Of a stretch of 64,000 nucleotides of DNA, positions 33,757 through 43,155 are shown piece by piece (the first letter of the stretch is position 1; each line of letters begins with the position of its first letter). The stretch lies in the NCBI GenBank assembly GCA_963756515.1, contig CAVWNV010000007.1, positions 496,001 through 560,000 on the forward strand, in the 5' to 3' direction. The notes under the pieces are model-generated. The model searched no databases. It saw only the letters and a list, made by a program, of their open reading frames with translations, and was not told where the DNA came from. Made by a program: the position numbers and the translations under genes. Origin of the DNA: Bog-756 sp963756515. Lineage in GTDB: Bacteria > Actinomycetota > Acidimicrobiia > Acidimicrobiales > RAAP-2.

Positions 33757-34038
33757 ATGATGAGAAGACGACCGATCGCCCGGATGGCCGTACGTACCAC
33801 GGCCGTGGTCGGGACGGCCGCCGTGGTGGGATCGCACGTGGCCAACAAGCAGGCCGCGGCAGCCCAAGCCCAGGCACCGGCCGAGGAGGCGCCGCCACAG
33901 TACGCCCCGGCCCCGGCGCCCGCCCCGGCTGCAGCCCCGGATCCCATCGCCCAGCTCACCCAGCTGGCGGCCCTGAAGGACTCCGGAGCCCTCACGGAAG
34001 AGGAGTTCGAGGCGCAGAAGGCCAAGATCCTGGGTTAG
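33757..34038 (+). CDS. Small SHOCT-domain protein
   Basis: A 93-residue protein. Residues 1-10 are Arg-rich, 12-28 form one weakly hydrophobic helix (VRTTAVVGTAAVVGSHV), and 35-62 are an Ala/Pro-rich linker. The C-terminal SHOCT motif LAALKDSGALTEEEFEAQKA closely matches that of the protein at 13150. The role is unknown; SHOCT tails are thought to mediate oligomerisation or membrane association. An AGGAGAC ribosome site is present. It is probably in an operon with the DUF6325 gene. Confidence 0.75.
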   Translation: MMRRRPIARMAVRTTAVVGTAAVVGSHVANKQAAAAQAQAPAEEAPPQYAPAPAPAPAAAPDPIAQLTQLAALKDSGALTEEEFEAQKAKILG

Positions 34039-34081
34039 AACGCCGAGGGTGGCCGCCGCCCACGCCACGGGGGCAGTGTCC

Positions 34082-34468
34082 TCACAGGAAGCCGATGATG
34101 AACGCTCCCAGAGCGAGCATGAGTGTTGCCGCCGTCAACGCCCGGCAGGTGGACTCACGCAGTTCGGACCCGTCCTGGTCCCGGAACCTCGCTCTCCGTC
34201 CGAGCCCCATGGCCACGACCCAGAGCCCGGCACCCGCACCGATGAGGGCGAGGGCCAGGACGGCCCGATCGCCCGTGAGTGGCCACAGCCGTCGAAGGAT
34301 GATGGCCACGGTCACCGCCACCGCCAGGCCGGATCGATTCCACGCCAGATCCGTGCGCTCCCGAGCAAGACCCGAGTCCCTCACCTCTTCGTCATCGGAG
34401 GGGCTGCTGTCTCCCGTAGGACTGGTGTCTCCCGTAGGGCCACTGCTTCCCATGGGGACAGCCTTCAC
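34082..34468 (-). CDS. DUF202 (YidH-like) membrane protein
   Basis: A 128-residue protein with a Ser/Gly/Pro/Asp-rich N-terminus (about 1-30), then the DUF202 core RERTDLAWNRSGLA followed by three transmembrane helices (about 47-63, 70-90, 108-127). The function of DUF202 is not established. The GTG start overlaps the stop of the preceding DUF202 gene by 4 bp (GTGA), so translation is coupled; an ATG at codon 6 is an alternative start. The two DUF202 proteins likely form a heteromeric complex. Confidence 0.75.
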   Translation of the reverse strand: MKAVPMGSSGPTGDTSPTGDSSPSDDEEVRDSGLARERTDLAWNRSGLAVAVTVAIILRRLWPLTGDRAVLALALIGAGAGLWVVAMGLGRRARFRDQDGSELRESTCRALTAATLMLALGAFIIGFL

Positions 34469-34818
34469 GAACCGATCAGCGCGAGTACGACGGCAATGAC
34501 GGCCACGGCTGCGATGCCGATGGAGAGGACGAGAGGCATTTGAGATCGGGGCAGGGGCTCGCCTCGCCGCATGGCCCGCTGATTGTCCTTCCAGTGGCGG
34601 AAGCTCGTGAAGGCGACCAGCGCTCCCAGAGCGATCATGGGGAGACCGAGGATGCGTCGACCTCCGTTGACGTGGAACTCGGGTAGCAGTTGGGTCGCCG
34701 CCACCCCGGTGGCGATCAGGGCCAGTGCGGTGCGATTCCAGGCCAGGAAGGTGCGCTCGTTGGCATAGGTGAATCTGGCGTCCGGTTCGTTCTCTTCGGA
34801 GATGTCATCATCCGTCAT
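34465..34818 (-). CDS. DUF202 (YidH-like) membrane protein
   Basis: A 117-residue protein: an acidic N-terminus, the DUF202 signature NERTFLAWNRTALALIATG at about 20-38, and three predicted transmembrane helices. It is the first gene of a two-gene DUF202 operon with a 4-bp overlap. Function unknown. No clear ribosome site precedes the ATG at 34818. Confidence 0.78.
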   Translation of the reverse strand: MTDDDISEENEPDARFTYANERTFLAWNRTALALIATGVAATQLLPEFHVNGGRRILGLPMIALGALVAFTSFRHWKDNQRAMRRGEPLPRSQMPLVLSIGIAAVAVIAVVLALIGS

Positions 34819-35126
34819 CGTTCATGCACGAAGGCAGCGTACTGAACGTCGGCGAGACCACAAATCCCATCTGAATCCTGGACTGCAGCGGGGCTCGGAG
34901 GAGGGATCCGCCGAAGAGGAGTGAGAGGTGTCCGGGTGCCCGTGGCCCGGGCAGGCATGAACGCCGGACTACACCAAAGTGAACATTGCGCTACACGTAG
35001 CTCGATCTGTGCGTGTGATGTGGTCAGGCCATCACGAAGCGTCAACGGCCGATTGCCCGCGCCAGTGTCGGACCCTAGGTTTCCACGCGTCGGTTGTCGG
35101 AATCGACAATGCGGAGGGGGCAGACC
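34819..35126. promoter_or_regulatory. Divergent intergenic region, no gene seen
   Basis: About 300 bp between the DUF202 operon and the GH114 gene, less GC-rich than its surroundings. It should hold both promoters, but I see no convincing -35/-10 pair and no copy of the recurrent motif. GGAGGGGG at 35113-35120 is the ribosome site of the following gene. Confidence 0.35.
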
Positions 35127-36276
35127 GTGCGACGACGAAGCGCGAACAGGCGTTGGCAAAAGGGACTCGTCGTGCTCTCGGCCGGCCTCCTCGTCCTCGG
35201 GGTCGGGTACGGGGTCGCGGCCGGTGTAGCCGGACCGGGCGTAACGTTGCCGGCCGGCGCCAGCCTCCACGTCACCTGCGCCGGACAGTGGTTGTCGGTG
35301 ACCCACCGAACCGGAACTGCCTTGGATTTGCGATGCGCTGCCGATCCGACGGTCAAACGAACGCCACCAGCCGGCGATCCAGTTGTCGCGCCCCCGACCG
35401 CGACAGGATCTCCGCCCCCGACAGGTGATCCCCCGACTCCTCCACCTACGCCAGCCAGCGCCACCGATTCGTGGTGGGTGCCGCCGTTGGGCAACCAGCC
35501 GTGGCAGTGGGAGATCGATCACCCGTTGAACCTGGCCAGTCCGAGCGACATGGGCACTGATGTCACGCTTCCCGACGGTCAGCCGGCACCCGACCCGGTG
35601 GTCTATGACATCGATGGAATCGAGAACCCGAAATCGACGGTGACGGCACTCCACGCCATGGGCGATCACGTCATCTGCTACATCGAAGTGGGTACGGCTG
35701 GGGACTACTACACAGCGGCCGATGAAGGTACCTCTACGACGTACTTCGCTCAACTACAGGCGGCCGGGGCGTTCGGCAACAAATTGAGTGGCTATCCCGA
35801 GTACTTCTTGAACATCGCCAGCCCGACCACCGTGTCCATCATCGAATCGATGATCCGCCAGCAGTGTGCAGACAAGGGCTTTGACGCGGTGGAGACCGAT
35901 CTGGACGAGACCTACTCCGGTAGTGACGGTTCGACGGGATTCGACCTGACCAAGGCCGGAGAAGAGCAGTACGTGACCACCCTGGCCGACTACATGCACA
36001 GTCTCGGACTGGGGTGGATCATCAAGAACCCCGACGACACCGCCGATTCCTTCGCCGCCGACATGGAACCTCTGGCCGACGGCGTTCTGACCGAGCAGTG
36101 CAACCAGTACAGCACGTGTATCTATCTGGCCAGCTACGAGGGCCACAAGGCAATCTTCAATGCCGAGTACGCGCCCGAGACCACGGCGGAGTTCTGTACG
36201 GCCGACAACGCGCTCGGGACTCAACGGAGGGGTCTTCCCCGTCGCCCTCGGCGGGGGCAGGAGCCCGTGCCAGTAG
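35127..36276 (+). CDS. Secreted GH114 (endo-alpha-1,4-polygalactosaminidase-type) protein, frameshift near 3' end
   Basis: About 382 residues. GTG at 35127 has a GGAGGGGG ribosome site. A basic N-terminus and hydrophobic helix (about 13-36) form a signal peptide or anchor, followed by a Pro/Thr-rich linker (about 85-120). The catalytic TIM-barrel contains VVYDIDGI, VICYIEVGTAGDYY and GFDAVETDLDETY, the conserved Asp/Glu positions of GH114, which cleaves galactosaminogalactan-type polymers. The frame breaks near 36220: one extra base after NALG; the corrected end reads LNGGVFPVALGGGRSPCQ and stops at 36276. Without correction a nonsense Arg-rich tail would run to 36494. It may remodel the cell's own or a neighbour's exopolysaccharide. 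Confidence 0.75.
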
Positions 36277-36626
36277 GGCACGGTGCCGACCACTCCACCC
36301 GCGGCCAGGCCCACCGGGGCTCGACCTGGCGGCCCCAGGTCCCACATCCTCGGCTCGAGCGCTCTGCGACGGCGGCCGCCACGCGTTCCGGGCCGGCCCA
36401 GCGGAGTTCGGGGATGCCGGCCCGAGTCCGGGTCCGCGGCCGAACCCGAGGCGGAGGCGGAAGCGGAGGCGGAGGACAGCCGGTCTCCCGATAGCTTCCG
36501 GCGCACCCGGCGCCGCGTCCGGCAACGTTCCCTGTCCGCCAAGGCGGTTCGGAGCGGCGCGCTCTGGGACACTCCACTCCGTTCCTCTACAGTTCAGGGT
36601 GCACAGGATCCCTTGGGGAGGACGCC
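36277..36626. other. Intergenic region with purine-rich repeats
   Basis: About 350 bp after the corrected GH114 stop. It contains a GAGGCGGAAGCGGAGGCGG purine-rich tandem stretch around 36446-36476. No gene is convincing. GGGGAGG at its 3' end serves the amidohydrolase. Confidence 0.4.
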
Positions 36627-37895
36627 TTGGGCGCGGCAACGACCATCGTGAACGCGAAGGTATTCGACGGGACGGAGTGGCCGGACTGGACTTCGGTCCG
36701 GTTCGCTGACGGCCTGATCACGGAGTGCTCGGTCGCCTCGGCCGCCCAGGAGGGCGACGAGATCATCGACGCGGGCGGTGGGACGGTCCTACCCGGTCTG
36801 ATCGATGCGCACGTGCACCTCGTTCCGGGCGCTCTGGCCCAATCGTTGACCTTCGGGGTCACCACCGTCCTCGACATGTTCAGCCAACCCGACATGGTGA
36901 CCAGGGCCAAGGAGGAGGCCGCGTCGCGTCCGGACGTGGCCGACGTGCGTACCTCCGGTGTCGGTGCCACCGCGCCCGGCGGGCACCCGTCGCTGATGTA
37001 CGCCCCGTTCCCGACGTTGACCGCCGCTGACCAGGCCGAGCAGTTCGTGGCGGAACGGATTGCGGAGGGTTCGGACTATCTGAAGATCTTCTCCGGCATC
37101 AGGGGTCTGTGGCCCTGGCTCGACCCCGAGACGATCAGGGCGCTGGTCATGGCCGGCCACGCCCGCGGGTTGCTCGTCGTCGCCCACGTGAGCTCGACGG
37201 CCGGCGTCGAGGAGGTCGTCTCCGCCGGTGTCGATGTGTTGGCCCACGTCCCGGCCGACGCCGAGCTGGACCCAGCCCTGGTCGAACAGATGGCCGAGGC
37301 CGGAATCGTGGTCGGTCCGACGCTGGCCACCATGGAGAACACCCTCGGCGAACCGGGTGGCGCGGCAGTTGCAGGAGATCCAAGGCTGGCTGAAGCGCTC
37401 GGCGACGCCTGGATACGCCGGCTGACCTCTGATGTCCCAGGTCGGAACGGCCGGCGCATGCCGCCCTACTCTCGCGCCGAGGTCAACGTACGACGACTGG
37501 CCGATGCCGGGGTGACTCTGCTGGCCGGCACGGATGCTCCCAACCCGGGGACGGTGTTCGGAGCAAGCCTGCACCGAGAGCTCGAACTCCTTGTCCGGTG
37601 CGGCATCAGTCCGACCCAGGCCCTGGCCTCGGCCACGGCGGAACCGGCCCGAGTGTTCGGCCTCGCCGACCGAGGACGTGTCGCCGCCGGACAGCGCGCC
37701 GACCTGGTCCTCGTGTCCGGTGACCCGTTGACGGACATCACCGCCACGCGCGCCATCGAGCGGATATGGCGCGGCGGCATGGACTGCGATCGACGGACCT
37801 TCGTCGCCAGCGCGGCCGAGGCCGAGCAGCTTGACGCCTTCGACGCTCAGCTGGCCAAGGTCGTGGCGGCCGTGCGCGGCCAGCGGTCCAACTGA
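36627..37895 (+). CDS. Amidohydrolase-family metal-dependent hydrolase
   Basis: A 422-residue cytosolic TIM-barrel hydrolase of the imidazolonepropionase/prolidase-like group. H62 and H64 (DAHVH) are the first metal ligands; DYLKIFSG carries a Lys position that is carboxylated in some relatives; VAHVSS and VLAHV supply two further His; LLAGTDAPN holds the catalytic Asp. ADLVLVSGDPLTDI is the usual C-terminal beta-sandwich. It uses a TTG start with a strong GGGGAGG site 6 nt away; a GTG seven codons later is an alternative. Substrate unknown (amide, peptide or cyclic imide). Confidence 0.82.
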   Translation: MGAATTIVNAKVFDGTEWPDWTSVRFADGLITECSVASAAQEGDEIIDAGGGTVLPGLIDAHVHLVPGALAQSLTFGVTTVLDMFSQPDMVTRAKEEAASRPDVADVRTSGVGATAPGGHPSLMYAPFPTLTAADQAEQFVAERIAEGSDYLKIFSGIRGLWPWLDPETIRALVMAGHARGLLVVAHVSSTAGVEEVVSAGVDVLAHVPADAELDPALVEQMAEAGIVVGPTLATMENTLGEPGGAAVAGDPRLAEALGDAWIRRLTSDVPGRNGRRMPPYSRAEVNVRRLADAGVTLLAGTDAPNPGTVFGASLHRELELLVRCGISPTQALASATAEPARVFGLADRGRVAAGQRADLVLVSGDPLTDITATRAIERIWRGGMDCDRRTFVASAAEAEQLDAFDAQLAKVVAAVRGQRSN

Positions 37896-38007
37896 TCCGG
37901 GGAACGCCAACGTTGGATGACGCGGCGCTGGTTGGCCGAGGAGCGGACGCGGCCGGCCTGATGGCGGTGGGGCCCATCGCCCTGGTCGTGCTCACGGTGA
38001 TGGCCCT

Positions 38008-40857
38008 GTGACGGCCCGATGGTCCGCGGCCGGCGCCAGGCCATCGGGCTCCACTACCGTCGTTCCCGTGGTCGGATACAGAAGGGGGAAGGCGGGGGGC
38101 CTGGCGTTGGCCCTGGCCGCGTTGTTGGTGGCCGGAGGGTGGTCGACCGCCACCCTGACGGCTTCCCCGGCCGGGGCGTCCACGGTCCGTCCCCCGACGG
38201 CCGACGGCGCCGCGCCGGTCCGCGATCCGAGCAGTCTGGTCGACCCCATGGACGGAACGGGCACCGGTCCGGTGGACCCCGGGACGGTGGGGGAGTTCCC
38301 CGGCGCCGACGTGCCCTTCGGGATGATCCAGTGGAGCCCGGACACCCAGCCCGACACGGTCATGTCGGGTGGCGGATACTCGTACGCCGATGACCAGATG
38401 TCGGGGTTCAGCCTCACCCATCTGAGCGGCACCGGCTGCCCGAGCTACGGTGACGTGCCCATCCTCCCGACGGTCGGGAACCTGGGCGCGGATCCGGAAG
38501 GCACCACGGATACGTTCTCCCATGCCGACGAACAGGCCGCGCCGGGCCGCTACGGGGTGACCCTCGGGCCGTCAGGCGTGGCCACCCAGTTGGCCGTGAC
38601 CACCCGCACCGGACTGTCGCGGTTCACCTTCCCCCGCACCGACGCGGCCAACATCCTGTTCAAGGTGGCGGGGAGCGCCAATCCCGTCATCGACTCCGAC
38701 GTCGGTATCGACGGCCACAGCGAGATCAGCGGCAGCGTCGAGAGCGGGCAGTTCTGCCAGACCGGAACCGACTACACGCTGTACTTCGCGGCCCAGTTCA
38801 ACCGGCCGTTCACCTCGGCGGGGAGCTGGGACGGCCCGGTGGTCTCGCCCGGCGTTACCTCGTGCTCCGGTGCAACTTGCGGTGCCTATGTCACCTTCGA
38901 CGCCCGGTCGCAGCGGAGCGTACTCATGAAGGTCGGCATCTCCTTCGTCAGCGTACGCGACGCCGCCGACAACCTCCGGGTGGAGGATCCCGGGTGGTCC
39001 CTCGGCCAGGTCGAGTCCCGGGCCACCAGTCAGTGGAACGCACTGCTCGACCGGGTCCGGGTGGGTGGGGGGACCACGGCTCAGCAGCGCACCTTCTACA
39101 CCGCCCTCTACCACTCGCTGCTCGACCCCGACGTGGTGAGTGACGACAACGGCGAGTACACCGGCGCCGACGGGCGGGTCCACCGGTCCGACGGTGCGGT
39201 CCAGTACGCCAACTTCTCCGAGTGGGACATCTACCGGTCCGAGATCGAGCTGGTGTCCCTGGTGGCCCCCCATCAGGCCGGTGACATGGTCCAATCCCTG
39301 GTCAACGACGCCGAGCAGGAGGGGTGGCTGCCGAAATGGGCCATCGTCGACGGCGACGAGTCCCAGATGAACGGTGACTCCGCCGACCCCATCATCGCCG
39401 CCGCCTACGCCTTCGGCGTGCGCAACTTCGACGTGAGGGCGGCGCTGGCGGCCATGGTCAAGGGGGCCACCCAGACGGAGACCGGCCACGGGTTCGAGAT
39501 CGAGCGCCAGTATCTCGATCAGTACCTGTCGCAGCACTACGTCGACGCCGACTCCCTCGACCTCACGTCCATCGACTACTCCATCGGGGGTTCGGTGACG
39601 CTCGAGTACGCCATCGACGACTTCTCCATCGCCCAGATGGCCCAGGCCCTGGGCCAGCCAGGACTGTACGCGACGATGATGCAGCGGGCCCACAACTGGG
39701 AGTACCTCTTCAACCCGACCACCGGCTACATCGGCGCCAGGTCCGACGACGGCAGCTTCCCGTCGGGTCCGGCCTTCCAGGCCGACCAACTCGAGCCCGG
39801 GGGCCAGTTGGGCTTCGAGGAGGGCAACGCCGTCCAGTACACCTGGTCGGTGCCCCAGGACCTGGCCGCGCTGTCGAACCTGATGGGGGGTGATGCGGCC
39901 ACGGTGGCCAAGCTCGACACCTTCTTCACCTCGCTGAACGCCACCCGCAACCTCCCCTACGACTGGTCCGGCAACGAGCCGAGCCTCTGGACGCCCTGGG
40001 AGTACGACTACTTCGGGGCGCCATCGAAGGCGGAGGGGGTGGTGCGTGACATCGCCGACACCCTCTACTCCGACACCCCGGCCGACGAGCCGGGCAACGA
40101 CGACCTCGGGGCGCTGTCCTCCTGGTACGTGTGGGCGGCCATCGGGATGTACCCGGTCACCCCCGGAACTGCCGACCTGGCCCTGGCCAGTCCGCTGTTC
40201 CCCGAGGTGGTGGTGGCGCTTCCCGATGGTCACCGGATCGTCGAGCACACGCCGGCCGCATCGGCCTCCACCCCCTACGTCCACTCCCTCACGGTCTCGG
40301 GGGTCGGGGCACCGACGTCGACGGGGTCCTGTCCGTCCTCCACCGCCGGTACCGGCGCGGCGTGGAACCGGCCGTGGCTGCCGTCCTCGGTCATCCGCAC
40401 CGGCGGCGTGCTCACCTTCGGTGTCGGCTCGCAACCCGACGCCTCCTGGGGTGCCGACCCGGGGTCGAGTCCACCCTCGTTCGGAGCCGGACGGGTCCCC
40501 GCCGTCGGGTTCTCGACTCCGGGCGGGGGGACCACGGTACAGGTGGGTCGACCCGCCACCATCCAGCTGGGGGTGGTGTCGGCGGGTTCGGGCCGATCGA
40601 CCGTCCAGTGGAGCGCCACCGCCACCGGGCTCGACGTGGCGCCGGCCAGTGGCCAGCTGGTCGTCGGGTCGTCGGCCGGAGCCGGTCGACCGGAAGCTGC
40701 CGCCTGCCCGACTCCGGGTGCCACGACGACACCGGCCACCGAACCCCTGACCCTCACGGCCACCGCGGCCGGCTCGTACGTGCTGGACATCCGGCTGCAC
40801 ACGGCCGGGGGCACGGTGCTGCCGCCGGTGGTCCTCGACATCGACGCCACCGGCTGA
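38008..40857 (+). CDS. Secreted GH92 alpha-mannosidase-like glycosidase
   Basis: A 949-residue exported enzyme. The signal peptide is at about residues 27-58 (hydrophobic LALALAALLVAGG then A-x-A-like site). VDPMDGTG...PFGMIQWSPDT matches the GH92 N-terminal beta-sandwich; FSEWDIYRSEIEL and GNDDLGALSSWYVWAAIGMY (near 680-700) are the diagnostic catalytic-domain motifs with the expected acid/base residues. GH92 enzymes are Ca-dependent exo-alpha-mannosidases. An extra Ser/Thr/Gly-rich C-terminal domain (about 770-949) looks like a beta-sandwich cell-surface module. Target could be fungal or plant mannan, or the organism's own mannosylated surface. Confidence 0.88.
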   Translation: MTARWSAAGARPSGSTTVVPVVGYRRGKAGGLALALAALLVAGGWSTATLTASPAGASTVRPPTADGAAPVRDPSSLVDPMDGTGTGPVDPGTVGEFPGADVPFGMIQWSPDTQPDTVMSGGGYSYADDQMSGFSLTHLSGTGCPSYGDVPILPTVGNLGADPEGTTDTFSHADEQAAPGRYGVTLGPSGVATQLAVTTRTGLSRFTFPRTDAANILFKVAGSANPVIDSDVGIDGHSEISGSVESGQFCQTGTDYTLYFAAQFNRPFTSAGSWDGPVVSPGVTSCSGATCGAYVTFDARSQRSVLMKVGISFVSVRDAADNLRVEDPGWSLGQVESRATSQWNALLDRVRVGGGTTAQQRTFYTALYHSLLDPDVVSDDNGEYTGADGRVHRSDGAVQYANFSEWDIYRSEIELVSLVAPHQAGDMVQSLVNDAEQEGWLPKWAIVDGDESQMNGDSADPIIAAAYAFGVRNFDVRAALAAMVKGATQTETGHGFEIERQYLDQYLSQHYVDADSLDLTSIDYSIGGSVTLEYAIDDFSIAQMAQALGQPGLYATMMQRAHNWEYLFNPTTGYIGARSDDGSFPSGPAFQADQLEPGGQLGFEEGNAVQYTWSVPQDLAALSNLMGGDAATVAKLDTFFTSLNATRNLPYDWSGNEPSLWTPWEYDYFGAPSKAEGVVRDIADTLYSDTPADEPGNDDLGALSSWYVWAAIGMYPVTPGTADLALASPLFPEVVVALPDGHRIVEHTPAASASTPYVHSLTVSGVGAPTSTGSCPSSTAGTGAAWNRPWLPSSVIRTGGVLTFGVGSQPDASWGADPGSSPPSFGAGRVPAVGFSTPGGGTTVQVGRPATIQLGVVSAGSGRSTVQWSATATGLDVAPASGQLVVGSSAGAGRPEAAACPTPGATTTPATEPLTLTATAAGSYVLDIRLHTAGGTVLPPVVLDIDATG

Positions 40858-40956
40858 ACCGACGGTTCCGGACCTTCCGGCTGCGGGCGCCGGAGCGTTG
40901 CGACCCCAGATTGCATCGGTCCTCAAGGGGGTCCGGCCCCCCGTCGATGGTAGGGA

Positions 40957-43107
40957 GTGCCCACCTTCCTGCCCCACACCGTCCGTTCAGCCCGTCGCGG
41001 CCTCAGTCTGGCCCTCGGCATCGCCGCCGCCTTCGCCCTCGTGTTCGTCACCGCCACACCGCTCAGTCATGCCGCCGCGCCCACGGGCTGGAGCATCGTC
41101 AACAGCGCTCCCACCGATCCCACCGAGAGCGTCATCCTCATGGGGTCCACCTGCACCAGCTCGTGGAACTGCTGGTCCGTGGGCGGCTCCTTCTCCAACC
41201 TCGACAACGGGCAGCCCGGGGCGCTGTTCGAGCACTGGGACGGGTCCTCGTGGTCCGTCCAGAACGAAGGTAACCCCGCCGGCATGCAGGCTTCGCTGGT
41301 CTGGGCTGTCAGCTGTGTGACGGCATCCGACTGCTGGGCGGTCGGCGGTCAACAGCCGGACGGGAACAGCGGCGGCCCCGAGTCCCTCACCGAGCACTGG
41401 AACGGTTCGACCTGGACCGACACCGGTGCACCCAATCCGGAGGGGTATCTCTTCTCCGTGTCCTGTGTGACCACTGCTGACTGCTGGGCCGTCGGTTCGA
41501 ACACGGACGGCAACGGCAATCCGACCAACGGGGTCATCGACCACTGGGACGGATCGACCTGGACCGTGGCGCAGAGCCAGCCGTCGGGACAGGCCTACGA
41601 CCAGTTCAATGCGGTGACCTGCACCGACGCTTCGGACTGCTGGGCCGTCGGGTTCGCCGGGCCCAACCAGGTGCAGAACGGATTCCTGCCCAACGTCGCC
41701 CCCAACGTGGCCGACGCCAACGCCTTCATCGAGCACTGGGACGGGACGAGCTGGACCACGGCCGCCACCCCGTGGGCGCCCGAACCGCTCGGCACCTATC
41801 TGGGCGGCGTGACCTGCACCTCGTCGAGCAGTTGCCTGGCCGTGGGCACGACCCTCGACGCCAACGGCGACCCGTCGACCTCCCTGGTCGACCGGTGGGA
41901 CGGGTCCCAGTGGACCACGGTGCCGAGCGCGGACAGCACCATCGGGTCCGACATCCTGTCCGACGTCGTCTGCGTCGACGCCTCCGACTGCTGGGCGGTG
42001 GGGGCGGACGGGGTGCAGAGTGGACAGAGCCAGCAGTCTCAACAGAGCCAGGCGGCCCAACCGAGCTCGCAGCTGGTCTGGAGCCACCTGCGTCCGGGCG
42101 CCAACGAGCGTTCGGGCCGACTGGGTGGCGGAAACCAGAGTCCCGCCGCCCTCATCGAGAGCTGGAACGGCTCCACCTGGTCGGTGGATCCCACCCCGAG
42201 CGTCACGGCCATGAGCTACCTCAACGGGGTGGCCTGTGTCCGGGGATCCGGTTGCTTCGCCGACGGCTTCGCCGTCAGCGGTGACGGGAACGGCAACAGT
42301 CAGATCGATCCCCTCGAGGAGCAGCTGGTCCTCCCGGCCGCCAGCAGCCAGGGCCTGCTGGTGGCGGGATCCGACGGCGGCGTGTTCACCTTCGGCAGTG
42401 CCGGTTTCGAGGGCTCCCTGGGCGGCACCCACCTGAACGCCCCCATCGTGGGCGTGGCCGCCACCCCCGACGGGGGCGGCTACTGGCTGGTGGCCCGCGA
42501 CGGCGGCGTGTTCACCTTCGGCGACGCCGGCTTCCACGGCGCCCTCGGCGGCACCCATCTCAACCAGCCCATCGTGGGCATGGCGGCCACCCCCGACGGG
42601 GGTGGCTACTGGCTGGTGGCCTCGGACGGCGGCGTGTTCACCGGAGGCGACGCCACGTTCTACGGCTCCCTGGGCGGCACCCATCTCAACAAACCCATCG
42701 TGGGCATGGCCGCCACCCCCGACGGGGGCGGCTACTGGCTGGTGGCCTCCGACGGCGGCGTGTTCACCTTCGGTGACGCCAGCTTCGAGGGCGCCCTCGG
42801 TGGCACCCACCTCAACGCCCCCATCGTGGGCATGGCGGCCACCCCCGACGGCCTCGGCTACTGGCTGGTGGCCTCCGACGGCGGCGTGTTCACCGGGGGC
42901 GATGCCGGCTACTACGGCTCGCTCCCGGCGCAGGGCATCCTCCACGCCAGCCCGGTGAAGGGCATGGCCGTCACCCCCGACGGGGACGGCTATTGGTTGG
43001 TGGGCTCCGACGGCGCCGTCTACACGTACGGCGACGCGGCGTTCATGGGGTCGCTGAGCGGCCGGAAACTGTCCGGGCCGATCCTCTCGGTGGCGGGCCA
43101 GGGCTGA
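40957..43107 (+). CDS. Secreted repeat protein with GYWLV/DGGVFTFGDA repeats
   Basis: A 716-residue exported protein. The signal peptide is at about 12-41 (LSLALGIAAAFALVFVTA...SHA-AAP). Residues about 45-450 hold roughly seven degenerate 50-60-residue repeats, each with a C-x-(D/S)-C-W-A-V-G strand and an HWDGSTW segment, suggesting a disulphide-stabilised beta-propeller. Residues about 470-716 hold six 42-residue repeats (DGGVFTFGDA, GGTHLNAPIVGMAATPDG, GYWLVASD). Such repeats are frequent in exported proteins of Acidimicrobiia. A Gln/Ser-rich linker (about 350-370) separates the arrays. Likely a surface adhesin or carbohydrate-binding scaffold. The GTG start has no clear ribosome site. Confidence 0.8.
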   Translation: MPTFLPHTVRSARRGLSLALGIAAAFALVFVTATPLSHAAAPTGWSIVNSAPTDPTESVILMGSTCTSSWNCWSVGGSFSNLDNGQPGALFEHWDGSSWSVQNEGNPAGMQASLVWAVSCVTASDCWAVGGQQPDGNSGGPESLTEHWNGSTWTDTGAPNPEGYLFSVSCVTTADCWAVGSNTDGNGNPTNGVIDHWDGSTWTVAQSQPSGQAYDQFNAVTCTDASDCWAVGFAGPNQVQNGFLPNVAPNVADANAFIEHWDGTSWTTAATPWAPEPLGTYLGGVTCTSSSSCLAVGTTLDANGDPSTSLVDRWDGSQWTTVPSADSTIGSDILSDVVCVDASDCWAVGADGVQSGQSQQSQQSQAAQPSSQLVWSHLRPGANERSGRLGGGNQSPAALIESWNGSTWSVDPTPSVTAMSYLNGVACVRGSGCFADGFAVSGDGNGNSQIDPLEEQLVLPAASSQGLLVAGSDGGVFTFGSAGFEGSLGGTHLNAPIVGVAATPDGGGYWLVARDGGVFTFGDAGFHGALGGTHLNQPIVGMAATPDGGGYWLVASDGGVFTGGDATFYGSLGGTHLNKPIVGMAATPDGGGYWLVASDGGVFTFGDASFEGALGGTHLNAPIVGMAATPDGLGYWLVASDGGVFTGGDAGYYGSLPAQGILHASPVKGMAVTPDGDGYWLVGSDGAVYTYGDAAFMGSLSGRKLSGPILSVAGQG
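42373..43002 (+). repeat. 126-bp tandem coding repeats
   Basis: Five near-identical 126-bp units begin at 42373, 42499, 42625, 42751 and 42877; a diverged sixth follows. Units 2 to 4 are almost identical at DNA level, which suggests recent duplication or gene conversion. Confidence 0.9.
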
Positions 43108-43112
43108 CCGCC

Positions 43113-43133
43113 GACCGGACCGCGGCGCCGGTC
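43113..43133. terminator. Possible bidirectional terminator stem
   Basis: GACCGG and CCGGTC pair across a 9-nt loop between two convergent genes. There is no T-tract, so this is weak. Confidence 0.25.
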
Positions 43134-43155
43134 GTATCGGGCATCCGGTCGACGG

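Noticed and set aside
36277..36572. Arg- and Glu/Ala-rich open frames downstream of GH114
   Set aside because: They arise from the GH114 frameshift and from a purine-rich repeat; composition is not protein-like.
37913..38011. A 32-codon TTG-initiated frame just before the GH92 gene, ending in a hydrophobic stretch
   Set aside because: No ribosome site, weak start codon and no conservation evidence; the 4-bp overlap with the GH92 GTG could be chance.
40987..42945. A 652-codon minus-strand frame opposite the repeat protein
   Set aside because: Its repeats are simply the complement of the 126-bp coding repeats; the plus strand has a signal peptide and a known repeat family.
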